Part shown: piece after piece, positions 1-12,903 of the stretch | Numbering within the stretch: the first letter of the stretch is position 1 | Layout of the letters: each line of letters opens with the position of its first letter | NCBI RefSeq assembly: GCF_001939115.1 | Contig: NZ_MQTZ01000043.1 | Span: 124,001 to 188,000 of the forward strand | DNA: 64,000 nucleotides | Direction: 5' to 3' | DNA from: Leptolyngbya sp. 'hensonii' | Lineage (GTDB): Bacteria > Cyanobacteriota > Cyanobacteriia > GCF-001939115 | Notes under the pieces: model-generated | Seen by the model: the letters and a program-made list of their open reading frames with translations, nothing else | Databases searched by the model: none | Told to the model about the DNA's origin: nothing | Position numbers and translations under genes: made by a program

Positions 1-955
1 CCCGGTTATCCCGCTCCAGAATCAGGAACTCAGTATCGCTCAGGGCCACGATCGCGCTGATCCCAATATTACGCCCTTGAGCTGTTGCACTGAAGTCATT
101 CGCAGTGCCAGGAATACGAGCGTTGATATCGTCCCGGCTCTCAAGCTGATAAATATACTGAGCTGTACTCTGACCCGTGGCAGTATCGAATTCGACAATT
201 CTCAGATTCTGACTGCGACGACCGTCGTTTTGAGCCCCTTCATTCACCAGGGGATCCTGCAGCATGGCATACAGCTTCTTGCCATCTGGGCTCAGGGTGA
301 CACCCTCAAAGCCCCGGTTGTCTTGACGACCTGTCGTGATCGTGGGACGACCGGCAACGTAATCCACAGTAGAATCTGCCTTTTTGGAAATCAAGTTCGC
401 GGGAGTTGTAAAAGCCCGCACGAAAACACCCTGGGGTGTGAACTCGTACACTGAAGGACCGTATTCGTCAGATACATAGAAGTTGCCGTTGGGAGCAACC
501 ACGAAACCTTCCGGGTCAAAACTGTTGCCGAGGGTAGCAGGATTGCCATTGAGCAAACCAGGATTGAGGCCATTGAAGCTGTTGCCATTGGCATCTTTGA
601 ACAGAATGGTATCCAGCAGCTTGAAGCCACTGATGGCACCCGTGTTCAGATCCACATCAAGAGAAAACTTGTGTACCCGAGTATCGTAGGAGATCACGCC
701 GCCCCCCGGCCCCCGATCGGCCAGACCGTAGTACACATTGTTGGCGCGATCGTAGTACAAATCCGAACCAATACTGAGCTGGTTCGTGTTCGTTCCAGCA
801 GGCTGACCCGACAAATCCGTGGCATTTCCAGGAATCTCAATCGAGTTCACAAATGTCCCTGCGAAAGCAGTCGTCACTGATCCCACCAGACTCAAACCAG
901 AAAGCAGAACGGAGCAGCCAACCCATGCAGACCAATGCCTTACCCGCAACATCAT
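1..955 (-). CDS. Secreted esterase-like phytase-family protein (3' end outside window)
   Basis: Reading the minus strand from two tandem ATG codons (955-950) gives a secreted protein that runs off the window start. The N-terminus is basic then hydrophobic, with a likely cleavage after TTAFA, so export is predicted. The body resembles the 'esterase-like activity of phytase' beta-propeller family: segments such as GLADRGPGGG, NSFDPEGFV, YVSDEYGPSVYEF and GVTLSPDGKKLYA are visible. Members are thought to hydrolyse phosphoesters or to be propeller proteins of unknown substrate, so the substrate is open. It is divergent from putA. About 318 residues are visible and the C-terminus is missing. The family call is fairly safe; the enzymatic role is inference. 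Confidence 0.75.
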   Translation of the reverse strand, partial: MMLRVRHWSAWVGCSVLLSGLSLVGSVTTAFAGTFVNSIEIPGNATDLSGQPAGTNTNQLSIGSDLYYDRANNVYYGLADRGPGGGVISYDTRVHKFSLDVDLNTGAISGFKLLDTILFKDANGNSFNGLNPGLLNGNPATLGNSFDPEGFVVAPNGNFYVSDEYGPSVYEFTPQGVFVRAFTTPANLISKKADSTVDYVAGRPTITTGRQDNRGFEGVTLSPDGKKLYAMLQDPLVNEGAQNDGRRSQNLRIVEFDTATGQSTAQYIYQLESRDDINARIPGTANDFSATAQGRNIGISAIVALSDTEFLILERDNR

Positions 956-1260
956 TATTGTCACTTTTGAAACAACAATAATTAGACTCTGGCAATCACA
1001 TTAACAAAGCATAATCTTTTGCTTAAGTAGAGATTGTGCCTCTAAGATTGCTCCAAATCTTCATACGTATGCCAGGTTTGCTTAATACCAGCTTCATATA
1101 GATCTGATAATTAACCGTTTCTTTACGGAGGACGTGACAGGGTGGCGGCAAATATCCAGATTTCCTGACAGCCCTGGCAGCCCCTGGCTCGAATGGGGTC
1201 AGGCCCATATCGGTAAAATGGAGATCCCCTCACTCCAATGCTGATAAGGAGCCTTTTTTC
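956..1260. promoter_or_regulatory. Divergent intergenic region with putA leader
   Basis: No gene is seen here. On the plus strand the putA leader holds a potential hairpin closed by CCTGAC (1164-1169) and GTCAGG (1199-1204) with GC-rich inner sequence, a possible -10 box TAAAAT at 1214-1219 and a Shine-Dalgarno AAGGAG at 1246-1251. The AT-rich half near 960-1020 probably carries the promoter of the minus-strand gene. Promoter assignments are visual only. Confidence 0.35.
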
Positions 1261-4245
1261 GTGGTTGCACCTGTGTTTGATCCCCCCTATGAATCCGCGA
1301 CTCAAGCGATCGCCCGCCAACTGCTCGCCGCAACCCGTGAGAACCGCTCTTTCCTCGCTCAAATGCGGGACCAGATGCGCTGGGACGATAAGCTCCTGGG
1401 CTGGGCCATGAGCAATCCCGGTTTGCGGGTGCAATTGTTTCGCTTCATTGACTGCTTGCCTGCTCTCCGCAGTAAAGCTGAGATTGCCCGTCACCTGCAG
1501 GAATATCTGGGGGAGGAGTCGGTTGAACTCCCCCCTACTTTAAAAACCCTGCTTAACTTCGCCCATCCGGATTCAATGCCGGGGCAGATTGCCGCCACAA
1601 CGGTTTCAACTGCCGTGGAAACCCTGGCCCATAAGTATATTTCCGGCGAACGTATTTCCCAGGTGATTAAGACCATTGAACGCCTACGGAAGGAGCGCAT
1701 GGCTTTTACCGTAGATTTACTGGGTGAAGCGGTGATTACAGAAACCGAAGCCCAGATGTATCTGGACCGCTATCTGGAATTGATCACCTGGCTGACTGAG
1801 GCGGCAAAATCCTGGTCGCAAGTGGAGGCGATCGACCGGGCTGATGGGGAAGTCCTGCCCCAAGTGCAGATTTCTGTGAAGCTGACGGCTTTCTATTCCC
1901 AGTTTGATCCTCTGGATGTGCAGGGCAGCCGGGAGCGGGTGACAGAAAAAATTCGGGTGTTGCTGCGACGAGCGCAAGCCTTGGGGGCAGCAGTTCACTT
2001 TGACATGGAGCAGTACATGTTCAAAGACCTGACTCTGGCAATTCTGAAGGATCTGTTGCTGGAGGAGGAGTTCAGAACCCGATCGGATATCGGGGTGACG
2101 CTGCAGGCTTACCTGCGGGATAGTCAGCCGGATCTGCAAGGGCTGATTACCTGGGCTAAACAACGGGGGACGCCTGTGACCGTGCGCCTGGTGAAGGGGG
2201 CCTACTGGGACCAGGAGACGATTAAATCGGCCCAGAAGGATTGGCCTCAGCCGGTTTATGCCCAGAAGTCTTCGACCGATGCCAACTTTGAAGCCATGAC
2301 CCGGCTCCTGCTAGAGAACCACGAGTATTTGTATGCAGCGATCGGGAGCCATAATGTTCGGACTCAGGCCCATGCGATCGCCATTGCCGAAAGTCTCCAG
2401 GTGCCGCGCCGCCGAATTGAGTTGCAGGTACTTTATGGCATGGCGGATAAGCTGGCCAAAGCCCTGGTCGATCGGGGCTACCGGGTGCGGGTCTACTGTC
2501 CCTACGGGGAGCTGATCCCTGGCATGGCCTACCTGATCCGACGCTTATTGGAAAATACGGCCAACAGCTCTTTCCTGCGCCAGAATCTGGAGGAACGCCC
2601 AGTGGAGGAGTTACTGGCGGCTCCAGTGATGGCTGATGGGGAGGCCCAGAAACAGTCTCTCGTTCCGATTGAACTTCCTTTCCATAATGTTCCAGATATG
2701 GACTACGCCAATGCCCAGCAGCGCGATCGCGCCCTCAAAGCCATTCAATCCATCCGGCAGCAGTTGGGCAAAACCTACTGGCCCCTGGTCAATGGGGCAC
2801 CGATGCCAACTCTGGAGACGATCGATTCGGTGAATCCCTCTAATCCCGCTGAAGTGATTGGCAAGGTGGGTTTGCTCTCAGTGGAACAGGCCGAACAGGC
2901 AGTGCAGGCGGCAAAAGCAGCCTTTCCGGGTTGGAAGAACACCCCGGCGACCCAGCGGGCTGCCATCCTGCGTCAGGCTGCGACCTTGATGCTGCAGCGG
3001 CGGGATGAGCTGGCGGCCTGGATTGTGCTGGAGACAGGGAAGCCCCTGAATGAGGCCAATGGGGAAGTCTCAGAGGCGATCGACTTCTGCCGCTACTACG
3101 CCGATGAGATGGAACGGCTGGATCAGGGGGTGGCCTATGACTTCCCTGGCGAAACCAACCACTACCGCTACCAGCCTCGCGGGATTTGTGTGGTGATCTC
3201 TCCCTGGAACTTCCCGCTGGCAATTCCGACGGGAATGGCAGTAGCGGCTCTGGTGGCCGGAAACTGTACCCTCCTGAAACCAGCAGAAACCTCTTCGGTG
3301 ATTACGGCCAAACTAACGGAGATTCTGGTGGAGGCAGGGATGCCCCAGGGGGTGTTCCAGCATGTACCCGGTCGGGGGTCGGTGGTGGGGGCTTACCTGG
3401 TAAAGCACCGGGATGTGCACATGATTACCTTCACGGGTTCCCAGGAAGTGGGATGTCGGATCTATGCCGATGCCGCCCTGCTCCAACCTGGCCAGAAGCA
3501 CCTGAAGCGGGTTGTGGCAGAAATGGGGGGTAAGAATGCCATCATCATTGACGAAAGTGCAGACCTGGATCAGGCAGTTCAGGGGGTCGTGCATTCCGCC
3601 TTTGGCTACAGCGGCCAGAAGTGCTCGGCCTGTTCTCGAGTGGTGGTGCTGGCGTCCGTTTATGAGGTGTTTCTGAATCGGTTGATTGAAGCGGCCCGAT
3701 CGTTGAATGTGGGTCCTGCCGATGCGCCAGGTACGGGGATGGGTCCCGTGATCGATGCCGAGGCTCAGGAGCGTATCCGGGCTTATATCGAACAGGGCCG
3801 CACAGAGGCTGAAGTGGCCCTGGAAATGCCTGCATCGGCGATCGGCTATTTTGTTGGTCCTGTGATCTTTGCCAATGTCTTGCCTACTGCCAAGCTTGCC
3901 CAGGAAGAAATCTTCGGTCCGGTACTGGCGGTGATGAAGGCCCAGACCTTTGATCAGGCCCTGACGATCGCAAATGGCACCCCCTACGCCCTGACCGGCG
4001 GACTCTACTCCCGCACCCCGTCCCATATTGAAAAAGCTCAGGCAGAGTTTGAGGTGGGCAATCTGTACATCAATCGGGGGATCACAGGGGCGATCGTGGC
4101 CCGCCAGCCCTTCGGAGGCTTCAAACTCTCTGGGGTTGGGTCTAAGGCAGGTGGCCCGGACTACCTGTTGCAGTTCCTGGAACCCCGGGTGGTGACGGAG
4201 AACATTCAGCGCCAGGGTTTTGCCCCGATCGCGGGTGCAGACTAA
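1261..4245 (+). CDS. putA: Bifunctional proline dehydrogenase / L-glutamate-gamma-semialdehyde dehydrogenase
   Basis: Oxidises proline to glutamate in two steps: FAD proline dehydrogenase, then NAD-dependent P5C dehydrogenase. The 994-residue product starts with GTG, supported by AAGGAG nine bases upstream. Residues of about 100-460 form the ProDH barrel (QISVKLTAFYSQFDP, VRLVKGAYWD, GSHNVRT). Residues of about 500-980 are an aldehyde dehydrogenase with catalytic Glu754 (AEMGGKN) and Cys788 (SGQKCSACSR) and the FGPVLAV segment. There is no N-terminal ribbon-helix-helix domain, so unlike E. coli PutA it should not repress its own gene. The length fits the shorter bifunctional PutA branch. It is followed 47 bases later by a DUF29 gene on the same strand. 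Confidence 0.96.
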   Translation: MVAPVFDPPYESATQAIARQLLAATRENRSFLAQMRDQMRWDDKLLGWAMSNPGLRVQLFRFIDCLPALRSKAEIARHLQEYLGEESVELPPTLKTLLNFAHPDSMPGQIAATTVSTAVETLAHKYISGERISQVIKTIERLRKERMAFTVDLLGEAVITETEAQMYLDRYLELITWLTEAAKSWSQVEAIDRADGEVLPQVQISVKLTAFYSQFDPLDVQGSRERVTEKIRVLLRRAQALGAAVHFDMEQYMFKDLTLAILKDLLLEEEFRTRSDIGVTLQAYLRDSQPDLQGLITWAKQRGTPVTVRLVKGAYWDQETIKSAQKDWPQPVYAQKSSTDANFEAMTRLLLENHEYLYAAIGSHNVRTQAHAIAIAESLQVPRRRIELQVLYGMADKLAKALVDRGYRVRVYCPYGELIPGMAYLIRRLLENTANSSFLRQNLEERPVEELLAAPVMADGEAQKQSLVPIELPFHNVPDMDYANAQQRDRALKAIQSIRQQLGKTYWPLVNGAPMPTLETIDSVNPSNPAEVIGKVGLLSVEQAEQAVQAAKAAFPGWKNTPATQRAAILRQAATLMLQRRDELAAWIVLETGKPLNEANGEVSEAIDFCRYYADEMERLDQGVAYDFPGETNHYRYQPRGICVVISPWNFPLAIPTGMAVAALVAGNCTLLKPAETSSVITAKLTEILVEAGMPQGVFQHVPGRGSVVGAYLVKHRDVHMITFTGSQEVGCRIYADAALLQPGQKHLKRVVAEMGGKNAIIIDESADLDQAVQGVVHSAFGYSGQKCSACSRVVVLASVYEVFLNRLIEAARSLNVGPADAPGTGMGPVIDAEAQERIRAYIEQGRTEAEVALEMPASAIGYFVGPVIFANVLPTAKLAQEEIFGPVLAVMKAQTFDQALTIANGTPYALTGGLYSRTPSHIEKAQAEFEVGNLYINRGITGAIVARQPFGGFKLSGVGSKAGGPDYLLQFLEPRVVTENIQRQGFAPIAGAD

Positions 4246-4292
4246 AGGCCCACAGTAGAATAGGGGCAGCCAGCAGTAGGAGAGTCAGGAGA

Positions 4293-4757
4293 ATGCAGCC
4301 TCAGTCCTTAGCACAGAATCAATCAACCCTCTACGAGCGTGATTTCTATGCCTGGTGTCAGCAGCAATCTAACCTGCTGAAAAGCCGTCAATGGCAACTT
4401 CTGGATACCAAAAACCTGATCGAGGAAATCGAGAGCTTGGGAAAGCAACAAAAGCAGGAACTCCGGAATCGTTTGGGACTTTTGATCGGGCATTTGCTGA
4501 AATGGCAGTATCAACCCCAAAAGCAGGGCAATAGCTGGAAAGCAACGATTCGGGAGCAGCGCCGTCAGATTCGGTTACTGCTGGAAGACAATCCCAGCCT
4601 ACAGCCTTACCTGCAGGAAGCCCTGGACCAGGCTTATAGCTCCGGCATTGATCTGGCTATTCAGGAGACGAACCTGGATGAGGATACTTTTCCCGAAACC
4701 TGCCCCTATGCCTTAGAGCAGATTTTTGACGCGCAATTTCTGCCGGAAGTTTTATAG
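4293..4757 (+). CDS. DUF29 family protein
   Basis: A 154-residue cytosolic protein of the DUF29 family, common and multicopy in cyanobacteria, function unknown. Typical features are the YERDFYAWCQQQ start, NLIEEIESLGK, and LLKWQYQP followed by SWKATIREQR. The family is mostly helical. An AGGAG lies near 4279-4283. Only nine bases separate it from the downstream glycosyltransferase, so the two are probably co-transcribed, perhaps with putA. No catalytic residues can be proposed. Confidence 0.85.
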   Translation: MQPQSLAQNQSTLYERDFYAWCQQQSNLLKSRQWQLLDTKNLIEEIESLGKQQKQELRNRLGLLIGHLLKWQYQPQKQGNSWKATIREQRRQIRLLLEDNPSLQPYLQEALDQAYSSGIDLAIQETNLDEDTFPETCPYALEQIFDAQFLPEVL

Positions 4758-4766
4758 GCTAAACCC

Positions 4767-6353
4767 ATGAGCAATACATCAGGACGCGCCCGGCTGGCTG
4801 CTCTGGACTGGTTACGCTTGCTGCTCCTGCTCCTAATGCTGATAGGGATTGCCTTTCGTTTTGTCAACCTCGATCGCAAGGTCTTCTGGCATGACGAGGT
4901 CTACACCTCCATGCGGGCTGCTGGATATACTCGGGGGGAGATCGATCAGGACCTGTTTCAGAATCGCATCCTCACGGCTCCTGACCTGCAGCAGTATCAG
5001 CGCCTGAAGCCGGGAAGTAATGCTGGGGATACGATCGCGTCTCTGGTCAACGAAGATCCCCAACATCCTCCCCTATACTTTTTGCTGGCCCGCTTTTGGA
5101 TGCGGATCTTTGGTAGTTCTCTGACTGCAGTGCGATCGCTGCCTACCCTGCTCAGCCTGCTGGCCCTACCCCTGATGGCGGGTCTGGCCTGGGAACTCTT
5201 CCACTCCCGTCTCACAGCTCTGCTGGCGGTGGCTCTGCTGGCTATTTCTCCCTTCGATATCCTGTTCGCCCAGACGGCCCGTCAGTACAGCCTGTTGACG
5301 ATGGTTGCCATTGGGAGCAGCTATTTGCTGCTGCGGGCCATGCGCCTGGGCAGCAGAGCAGCCTGGGGACTGTATGTTTTAAGCAGTACGATCGGGCTTT
5401 ATACCCATCCCTTTTTCGGGCTGACCCTGCTGGCCCAGGGTAGTTATGTTCTCCTCCTGTGGGGCTGGCAAAAATTACGCCCCAGCCGGACTGTTCTGGT
5501 GGTCCCCTTTCCTGCCTCCTTCCTGGCGGCGATCGCCACGACCCTGCTGCTCTATAGCCCCTGGATCTATGTCCTCCTGACCCGGTCTGGACGGGCGATG
5601 GCCACCACCGATTGGGCCAGAATCAAAGTGGGCCTGTTCTATCTGATCAAACTCTGGCTACTCAGTTTCACCGCTCTGTTCTTTGATCTGGATTTCGGGT
5701 TTGACAACCCCTGGACCTACGTTCCCCGTATCATCCTTGCCAGTTTGGTTGGGTGGGGCCTGACTTTAATCTGCCGCCGCACCGATCGTCGGACCTGGCT
5801 CTTTGTGCTGACGACAATTTTGGTGCCATTCCTGGCTCTGGTTCTGCCGGATCTGCTTCTGGGCGGGAAACGATCGGCGGTCAGCCGCTACCTGATTTCC
5901 TGTTACCCCGGTATTCAGTTGGCAATGGCTTATCTCCTGGCCGCAGGGCTCCAATCCGGCAAATTTCTCTGGCGTGGCATCACGGCACTCCTGGTGACCG
6001 GAAGTATTCTGTCCTGTACGGTCAGTGCCCTGGCAGAAACCTGGTGGAGTAAGGACTTGAGCTACTTTAATGCCGATGTGATCCGTCAGCTCAATGCCCG
6101 ACCTGCTCCCCTTGTGATCTGTGACATGGGCAGCGATTTTACCAACACCGGGGATTTAATTTCCCTCAGCTATGGGCTGAAACCGGAGGTGCAGTTTTTG
6201 CTCTTGGGAGCAATGCCCCGGTTGGACCTGGGCGATCGGACCCCAGTTCTCGTCTGGAGACCCTCGCCCCAAGTGGAGGATCTGATCGCTAAGCGTGGGA
6301 CCCGTCTACGCCTGATTTCCGCCCCCGATCGTCTCTGGGAAGTCGAAAAATAA
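4767..6353 (+). CDS. GT39/ArnT-like membrane glycosyltransferase
   Basis: A 528-residue polytopic membrane protein. The first hydrophobic segment is followed by a loop with FWHDEVYT, the position of the acidic residues used by lipid-phosphate-sugar-dependent GT-C enzymes (GT39, ArnT). Many further hydrophobic segments follow (for example LLAVALLAISPFDILFAQ and TLILLYSPW-like stretches), and a soluble C-terminal tail starts near residue 440. Such enzymes move a sugar from a polyprenyl phosphate carrier to lipid or protein on the outer face of the membrane; donor and acceptor are unknown. It follows the DUF29 gene by nine bases. Start by first ATG; no strong Shine-Dalgarno. Confidence 0.82.
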   Translation: MSNTSGRARLAALDWLRLLLLLLMLIGIAFRFVNLDRKVFWHDEVYTSMRAAGYTRGEIDQDLFQNRILTAPDLQQYQRLKPGSNAGDTIASLVNEDPQHPPLYFLLARFWMRIFGSSLTAVRSLPTLLSLLALPLMAGLAWELFHSRLTALLAVALLAISPFDILFAQTARQYSLLTMVAIGSSYLLLRAMRLGSRAAWGLYVLSSTIGLYTHPFFGLTLLAQGSYVLLLWGWQKLRPSRTVLVVPFPASFLAAIATTLLLYSPWIYVLLTRSGRAMATTDWARIKVGLFYLIKLWLLSFTALFFDLDFGFDNPWTYVPRIILASLVGWGLTLICRRTDRRTWLFVLTTILVPFLALVLPDLLLGGKRSAVSRYLISCYPGIQLAMAYLLAAGLQSGKFLWRGITALLVTGSILSCTVSALAETWWSKDLSYFNADVIRQLNARPAPLVICDMGSDFTNTGDLISLSYGLKPEVQFLLLGAMPRLDLGDRTPVLVWRPSPQVEDLIAKRGTRLRLISAPDRLWEVEK

Positions 6354-6370
6354 TCGCCTGCTGCTCACCC

Positions 6371-6395
6371 CTCCAACTTCTTAAAGAAGTTGGAG
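6371..6395 (+). terminator. Perfect inverted repeat after the glycosyltransferase
   Basis: Arms CTCCAACTTCTT and AAGAAGTTGGAG are perfectly complementary around a single A, 18 bases after the stop codon. It can form a strong hairpin but has no following T-run, so it may be a 3'-end stabiliser or a dispersed repeat rather than a classical terminator. Confidence 0.4.
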
Positions 6396-6413
6396 AGCTA
6401 GAGATTCAAGACA

Positions 6414-6445
6414 GATAAAAACCCGGTCTGATATCAGATCGGGTT
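6414..6445 (-). terminator. Rho-independent terminator of apcE
   Basis: Read on the minus strand, an 11-bp stem (6420-6445, ATAT loop, one G-T pair) is followed directly by TTTTATCTG. It lies about 60 bases past the apcE stop and fits a classical intrinsic terminator. Confidence 0.75.
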
Positions 6446-6506
6446 AGAAATACGACGTATTACAGGGGTAGGATTAACCCACCCCGCCAAAGACTATTGA
6501 AGCAGA

Positions 6507-10033
<3,527 letters not shown>

Positions 10034-10057
10034 GGTTGTGCATCAAATAATTGTTGG
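10034..10057. repeat. IS1-family terminal inverted repeat, left
   Basis: Starts GGTTGTGCATCAAA and matches the reverse complement of the right end with a few mismatches. It includes the last codons of the transposase frame. Confidence 0.75.
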
Positions 10058-10543
10058 ATAAGTTGCGAAGTCTTGCCAAGTCCAAGGCTCTGCTGCCAAG
10101 TTTGCTCGTTGAGCCGCAGTTGTTTTGAATCGGCTATGCCGCCAAATCCAATTGAAATAACTGACAACCAATCGTGTAGTCACCTTCGTTTGCTCCCACA
10201 CCTTGCCAAACTTGTTTTGCCGTCGATGCCACCGTCCTGTTTGTTGCCGGATAATACCATTGGTTCTCTCTAATCGTTGGGTTTTATCCTTACCAATGTG
10301 ATGATGAATTTCTGGTGGAAGGACTCGTTCATACCCTCCCCAATCATCGCTATTCCACTGTTTGCACTCCGTTTTTCCTTCCGTTGTGACCATCAGTTCT
10401 TCAATCAACTCATCCGTATGCTTTCCCACACGGGCCGCCAAGATCAGCCCACTGCTATTGGCTAAACTCAACCCCACCCAACAGTCTCCCAAGTCTAATT
10501 CTAGGGGCAGACATTGCTTCTGTTTTTTTGCACAAAGGACCAC
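10043..10543 (-). CDS. IS1-family transposase, second frame (InsB-like)
   Basis: The frame (166 residues from an internal ATG) carries most of the DDE catalytic core: SDDWGGYERV with the second aspartate and RLERTNGIIRQQTGR with the glutamate, followed by a WHRRQNKFGKVWEQ segment typical of IS1 transposases. It overlaps the upstream frame and is expected to be made as a fusion by -1 frameshifting rather than from its own ATG, which lacks a clear ribosome-binding site. Because the first aspartate (SADEMWSF) is encoded just before the slip site, only the fusion has the whole catalytic triad. Confidence 0.88.
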   Translation of the reverse strand: MVLCAKKQKQCLPLELDLGDCWVGLSLANSSGLILAARVGKHTDELIEELMVTTEGKTECKQWNSDDWGGYERVLPPEIHHHIGKDKTQRLERTNGIIRQQTGRWHRRQNKFGKVWEQTKVTTRLVVSYFNWIWRHSRFKTTAAQRANLAAEPWTWQDFATYPTII

Positions 10544-10872
10544 ATCTCATCAGCACTCACCTCCTCGGTTTCAACTTGAGCCACCTCCTGATTGTGGATG
10601 AGTTGAGCTTTGCTACTCGCTCGTCGAATAATACTCACTACCGTGTTATAAGCTAACCCGCTAATCCGACTAATCCCTCGTAAACTGGTGCCCTCACTGT
10701 GAGCTTGCAGGACTTGTTGAATTTGCTCTGGACTGACGTGACGGTAGTAGTAGAGGGTGTCAAAACTCTCTGAGAAGGTTTGTTGGCACCCCAGGCAAAA
10801 GTAGCGTTGATGCCCATTCGGCATCTTGCCATGCTTGTGAGTCTTAGAATGACCGCAGAGCTTACATTCCAT
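10501..10872 (-). CDS. IS1-family first frame (InsA-like)
   Basis: A 123-residue protein with an N-terminal zinc ribbon (CKLCGH and CLGCQQ) and a helix-turn-helix-like segment (GTSLRGISRISGLAYNTVVSIIRR). In IS1, InsA binds the terminal repeats and represses transposition, whereas the frameshifted InsAB' is the transposase. Ribosomes that do not slip terminate at 10501, shortly after VQKNRSNVCP. The arrangement is intact. Confidence 0.88.
   Translation of the reverse strand: MECKLCGHSKTHKHGKMPNGHQRYFCLGCQQTFSESFDTLYYYRHVSPEQIQQVLQAHSEGTSLRGISRISGLAYNTVVSIIRRASSKAQLIHNQEVAQVETEEVSADEMWSFVQKNRSNVCP
10522..10529 (-). promoter_or_regulatory. Programmed -1 frameshift site
   Basis: On the minus strand the sequence reads AAAAAAAC. 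In the first frame this is C-AA AAA AAC, giving the heptamer A AAA AAC used by IS1 for -1 slippage. Slipping here places ribosomes in the second frame (GCA AAA AAA CAG). Confidence 0.8.
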
Positions 10873-10912
10873 AGCTTGAGTAGGTGAATCGTTGATTCCT
10901 TACTCTACCAGA

Positions 10913-10936
10913 CCCACATCAGTTTGACGCACTACC
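10913..10936. repeat. IS1-family terminal inverted repeat, right
   Basis: Reverse complement begins GGTAGTGCGTCAAA, pairing with the left end of the element. It lies about 40 bases upstream of the first-frame ATG. Confidence 0.75.
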
Positions 10937-11065
10937 GCCTATTTGAAGCATCGATAAACTGAGGATATTATTTGCTCTGGAGAATGGTTCTCCTGATAAG
11001 ATTTCATCTCAGTTGATTTCAAGATTTGGCAAACTCTCTTAATACACCACGGAGCTCAAGCGCGA

Positions 11066-12895
11066 ATGTTCCTGGATCGAAGAAGAACTGCCAGGTTAGG
11101 CGCAATGGACCAGGCAATGTCCTCCAATGGCAAGAGCCACCCGCTGCAATTGAGCAGCCTCAGTGGCGCAGGTGAGGCTTTCTTTGCGATCGTGGAAAGC
11201 CTGAATCAGGCTGTTCTGGTTGCAGATGAGAGGGCTTGCGTTTCCTATGTTAATCCTCGCATGGCCACCTTTCTAGCCTGTTCCCAGGCAGACCTGGTAG
11301 GGCAGCCAGTGTTAGACGTCATGTCTACCCGGCAGGGCTGGCCTCAATTTCGTTGGGCTCAAAAGCAATCCTGGGCCAACCGGCGGGAGCTTTGTGAAGT
11401 TAATCTCATGACTTCAGAAGCGTCCAATGGCAGAGCTGACTGGGTAGAAGTGGTCTCTATGCCGTTGCAGTATCGCAACAGTTCACCCATGGGGACCCTG
11501 GTCATCGTAACGGACATTTCCCACCGCAAGTGGGTGGAGGATCAGCTCCAACAGCAGTCAGAATGTTCCCTGGAGCGGAACGGTTCTTATGATGCCCTGA
11601 CCGGGTTGCCGAATCGGACCCTGTTTGTGAAACGACTGGAAGCCGCCATTGCCCGAGCCAGGGATGAACCTGATTACCTGTTTGCAGTGCTATTTATTGA
11701 TCTGGACCGCTTTAAGTTGATTAACGATAGCCTGGGGCATCTGGCTGGGGATCAGGTGCTGATGGCGATGGCCCGCCGCCTGGAAATCTGCGTTCGTCCT
11801 GGAGATACGGTTGCCCGCCTGGGGGGGGATGAATTCACAATTTTGCTGACGGATATTCGTTATACCGAAGATGCCACGATCGTGGCTGAACGAATTCAGC
11901 AGGAACTTTCCCAATCCTTTGATTTGGATGGGAATGAGGTGTTTAGTAGTGTCAGTATTGGTATTGCCATTAACCGGGGGGATTCGATCGATCGCCTCTA
12001 TGACAGCCCGGAAGATCTGCTGCGGGATGCTGATATTGCCATGTATCATGCGAAGACCTCGGGTCGGGCTCGCCATCAGGTGTTTACCACGTCCATGTAT
12101 CTGCGGGCCGTAGAACTGCTGGAATTGGAAAGTGATCTGCGTCGGGCTGTAGAACGACAGGAATTCTGTATTCACTATCAACCGATCGTCGCTCTGGATA
12201 CCGGCAGAATTTCCGGGTTTGAAGCACTCGTGCGATGGTATCGACCTAAGCGAGGGCTGGTATTTCCGGCAGATTTCATTGCGGTGGCGGAGGAGACCGG
12301 CATCATCACGGCCATTGGGGAGTGGGTCTTGCATACGGCCTGTCATCAGCTCTGGGCCTGGCAGCAACGGTTTCCGACCTATCCTCCGCTGACGATCAGC
12401 GTCAATCTCTCTGCCCGACAGTTGACCCAATCCAATCTGGTCAGCCGGATTCACCAGATTCTGGAAGAAACCAAAATTTTGCCTGGTAGCCTGAAGCTGG
12501 AAATTACGGAAAGCACGATCATGAAAAATCCGGAGGCGACGGCCAGCCTCCTGGAAAAACTCCGTCAACATAACATTCAGCTTTGTATCGATGACTTTGG
12601 GACGGGGTATTCTTCCCTCAGTCATTTGCGCCGCTTTCCCATCAACACCCTGAAAATTGATCGCTCCTTCATCACGACCATGCATGGGGATGAGGAGAAC
12701 CTGGAAATTGTCAAAACGATCGTTCATCTGGCCCATAGCTTGGGCATTTACATCACTGCCGAAGGAGTGGAGCGCAATGAGCACCTCCATCAGCTCTGGG
12801 CGCTCCAATGTGAATATGCCCAGGGATTGTTTTTCTCAGAGGCTCTTGATAGTGAGGCTGCGACTGCCTTAATTGCCTCCTACCCTCAGTGGTAG
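11066..12895 (+). CDS. PAS-GGDEF-EAL cyclic-di-GMP signalling protein
   Basis: A 609-residue soluble protein. Residues of about 38-150 are a PAS sensor domain; 175-335 a diguanylate cyclase with intact GGDEF (253-257) and an RxxD inhibitory site (R244-D247) five residues before it; 350-605 an EAL phosphodiesterase with EAL (386-388), ITES, DDFGTGYSSL, LKIDRSF and AEGVE, so the metal-binding and catalytic residues look complete. It could both make and degrade c-di-GMP; the net activity cannot be told. A GGAG lies 12 bases before the chosen ATG; an ATG at 11105 is an alternative. It ends 8 bases from the convergent nadA stop. Confidence 0.93.
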   Translation: MFLDRRRTARLGAMDQAMSSNGKSHPLQLSSLSGAGEAFFAIVESLNQAVLVADERACVSYVNPRMATFLACSQADLVGQPVLDVMSTRQGWPQFRWAQKQSWANRRELCEVNLMTSEASNGRADWVEVVSMPLQYRNSSPMGTLVIVTDISHRKWVEDQLQQQSECSLERNGSYDALTGLPNRTLFVKRLEAAIARARDEPDYLFAVLFIDLDRFKLINDSLGHLAGDQVLMAMARRLEICVRPGDTVARLGGDEFTILLTDIRYTEDATIVAERIQQELSQSFDLDGNEVFSSVSIGIAINRGDSIDRLYDSPEDLLRDADIAMYHAKTSGRARHQVFTTSMYLRAVELLELESDLRRAVERQEFCIHYQPIVALDTGRISGFEALVRWYRPKRGLVFPADFIAVAEETGIITAIGEWVLHTACHQLWAWQQRFPTYPPLTISVNLSARQLTQSNLVSRIHQILEETKILPGSLKLEITESTIMKNPEATASLLEKLRQHNIQLCIDDFGTGYSSLSHLRRFPINTLKIDRSFITTMHGDEENLEIVKTIVHLAHSLGIYITAEGVERNEHLHQLWALQCEYAQGLFFSEALDSEAATALIASYPQW

Positions 12896-12903
12896 GGATG
12901 ACC

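Larger units (their letters stand above)
10034..10936 (-). mobile_element. IS1-family insertion sequence
   Basis: A 903-bp element bounded by imperfect inverted repeats beginning GGTTGTGCATCAAA (10034 inward) and, from the other end, GGTAGTGCGTCAAA (10936 inward). It carries two overlapping frames joined by an A-rich slippery site, as in IS1. Both frames are intact, so the element may be functional. No direct target duplication of 8-9 bp is visible: the flanks read CAAATTCC and GCCTATTT. It lies between apcE and a GGDEF-EAL gene, with its transposase transcribed toward apcE. Confidence 0.85.
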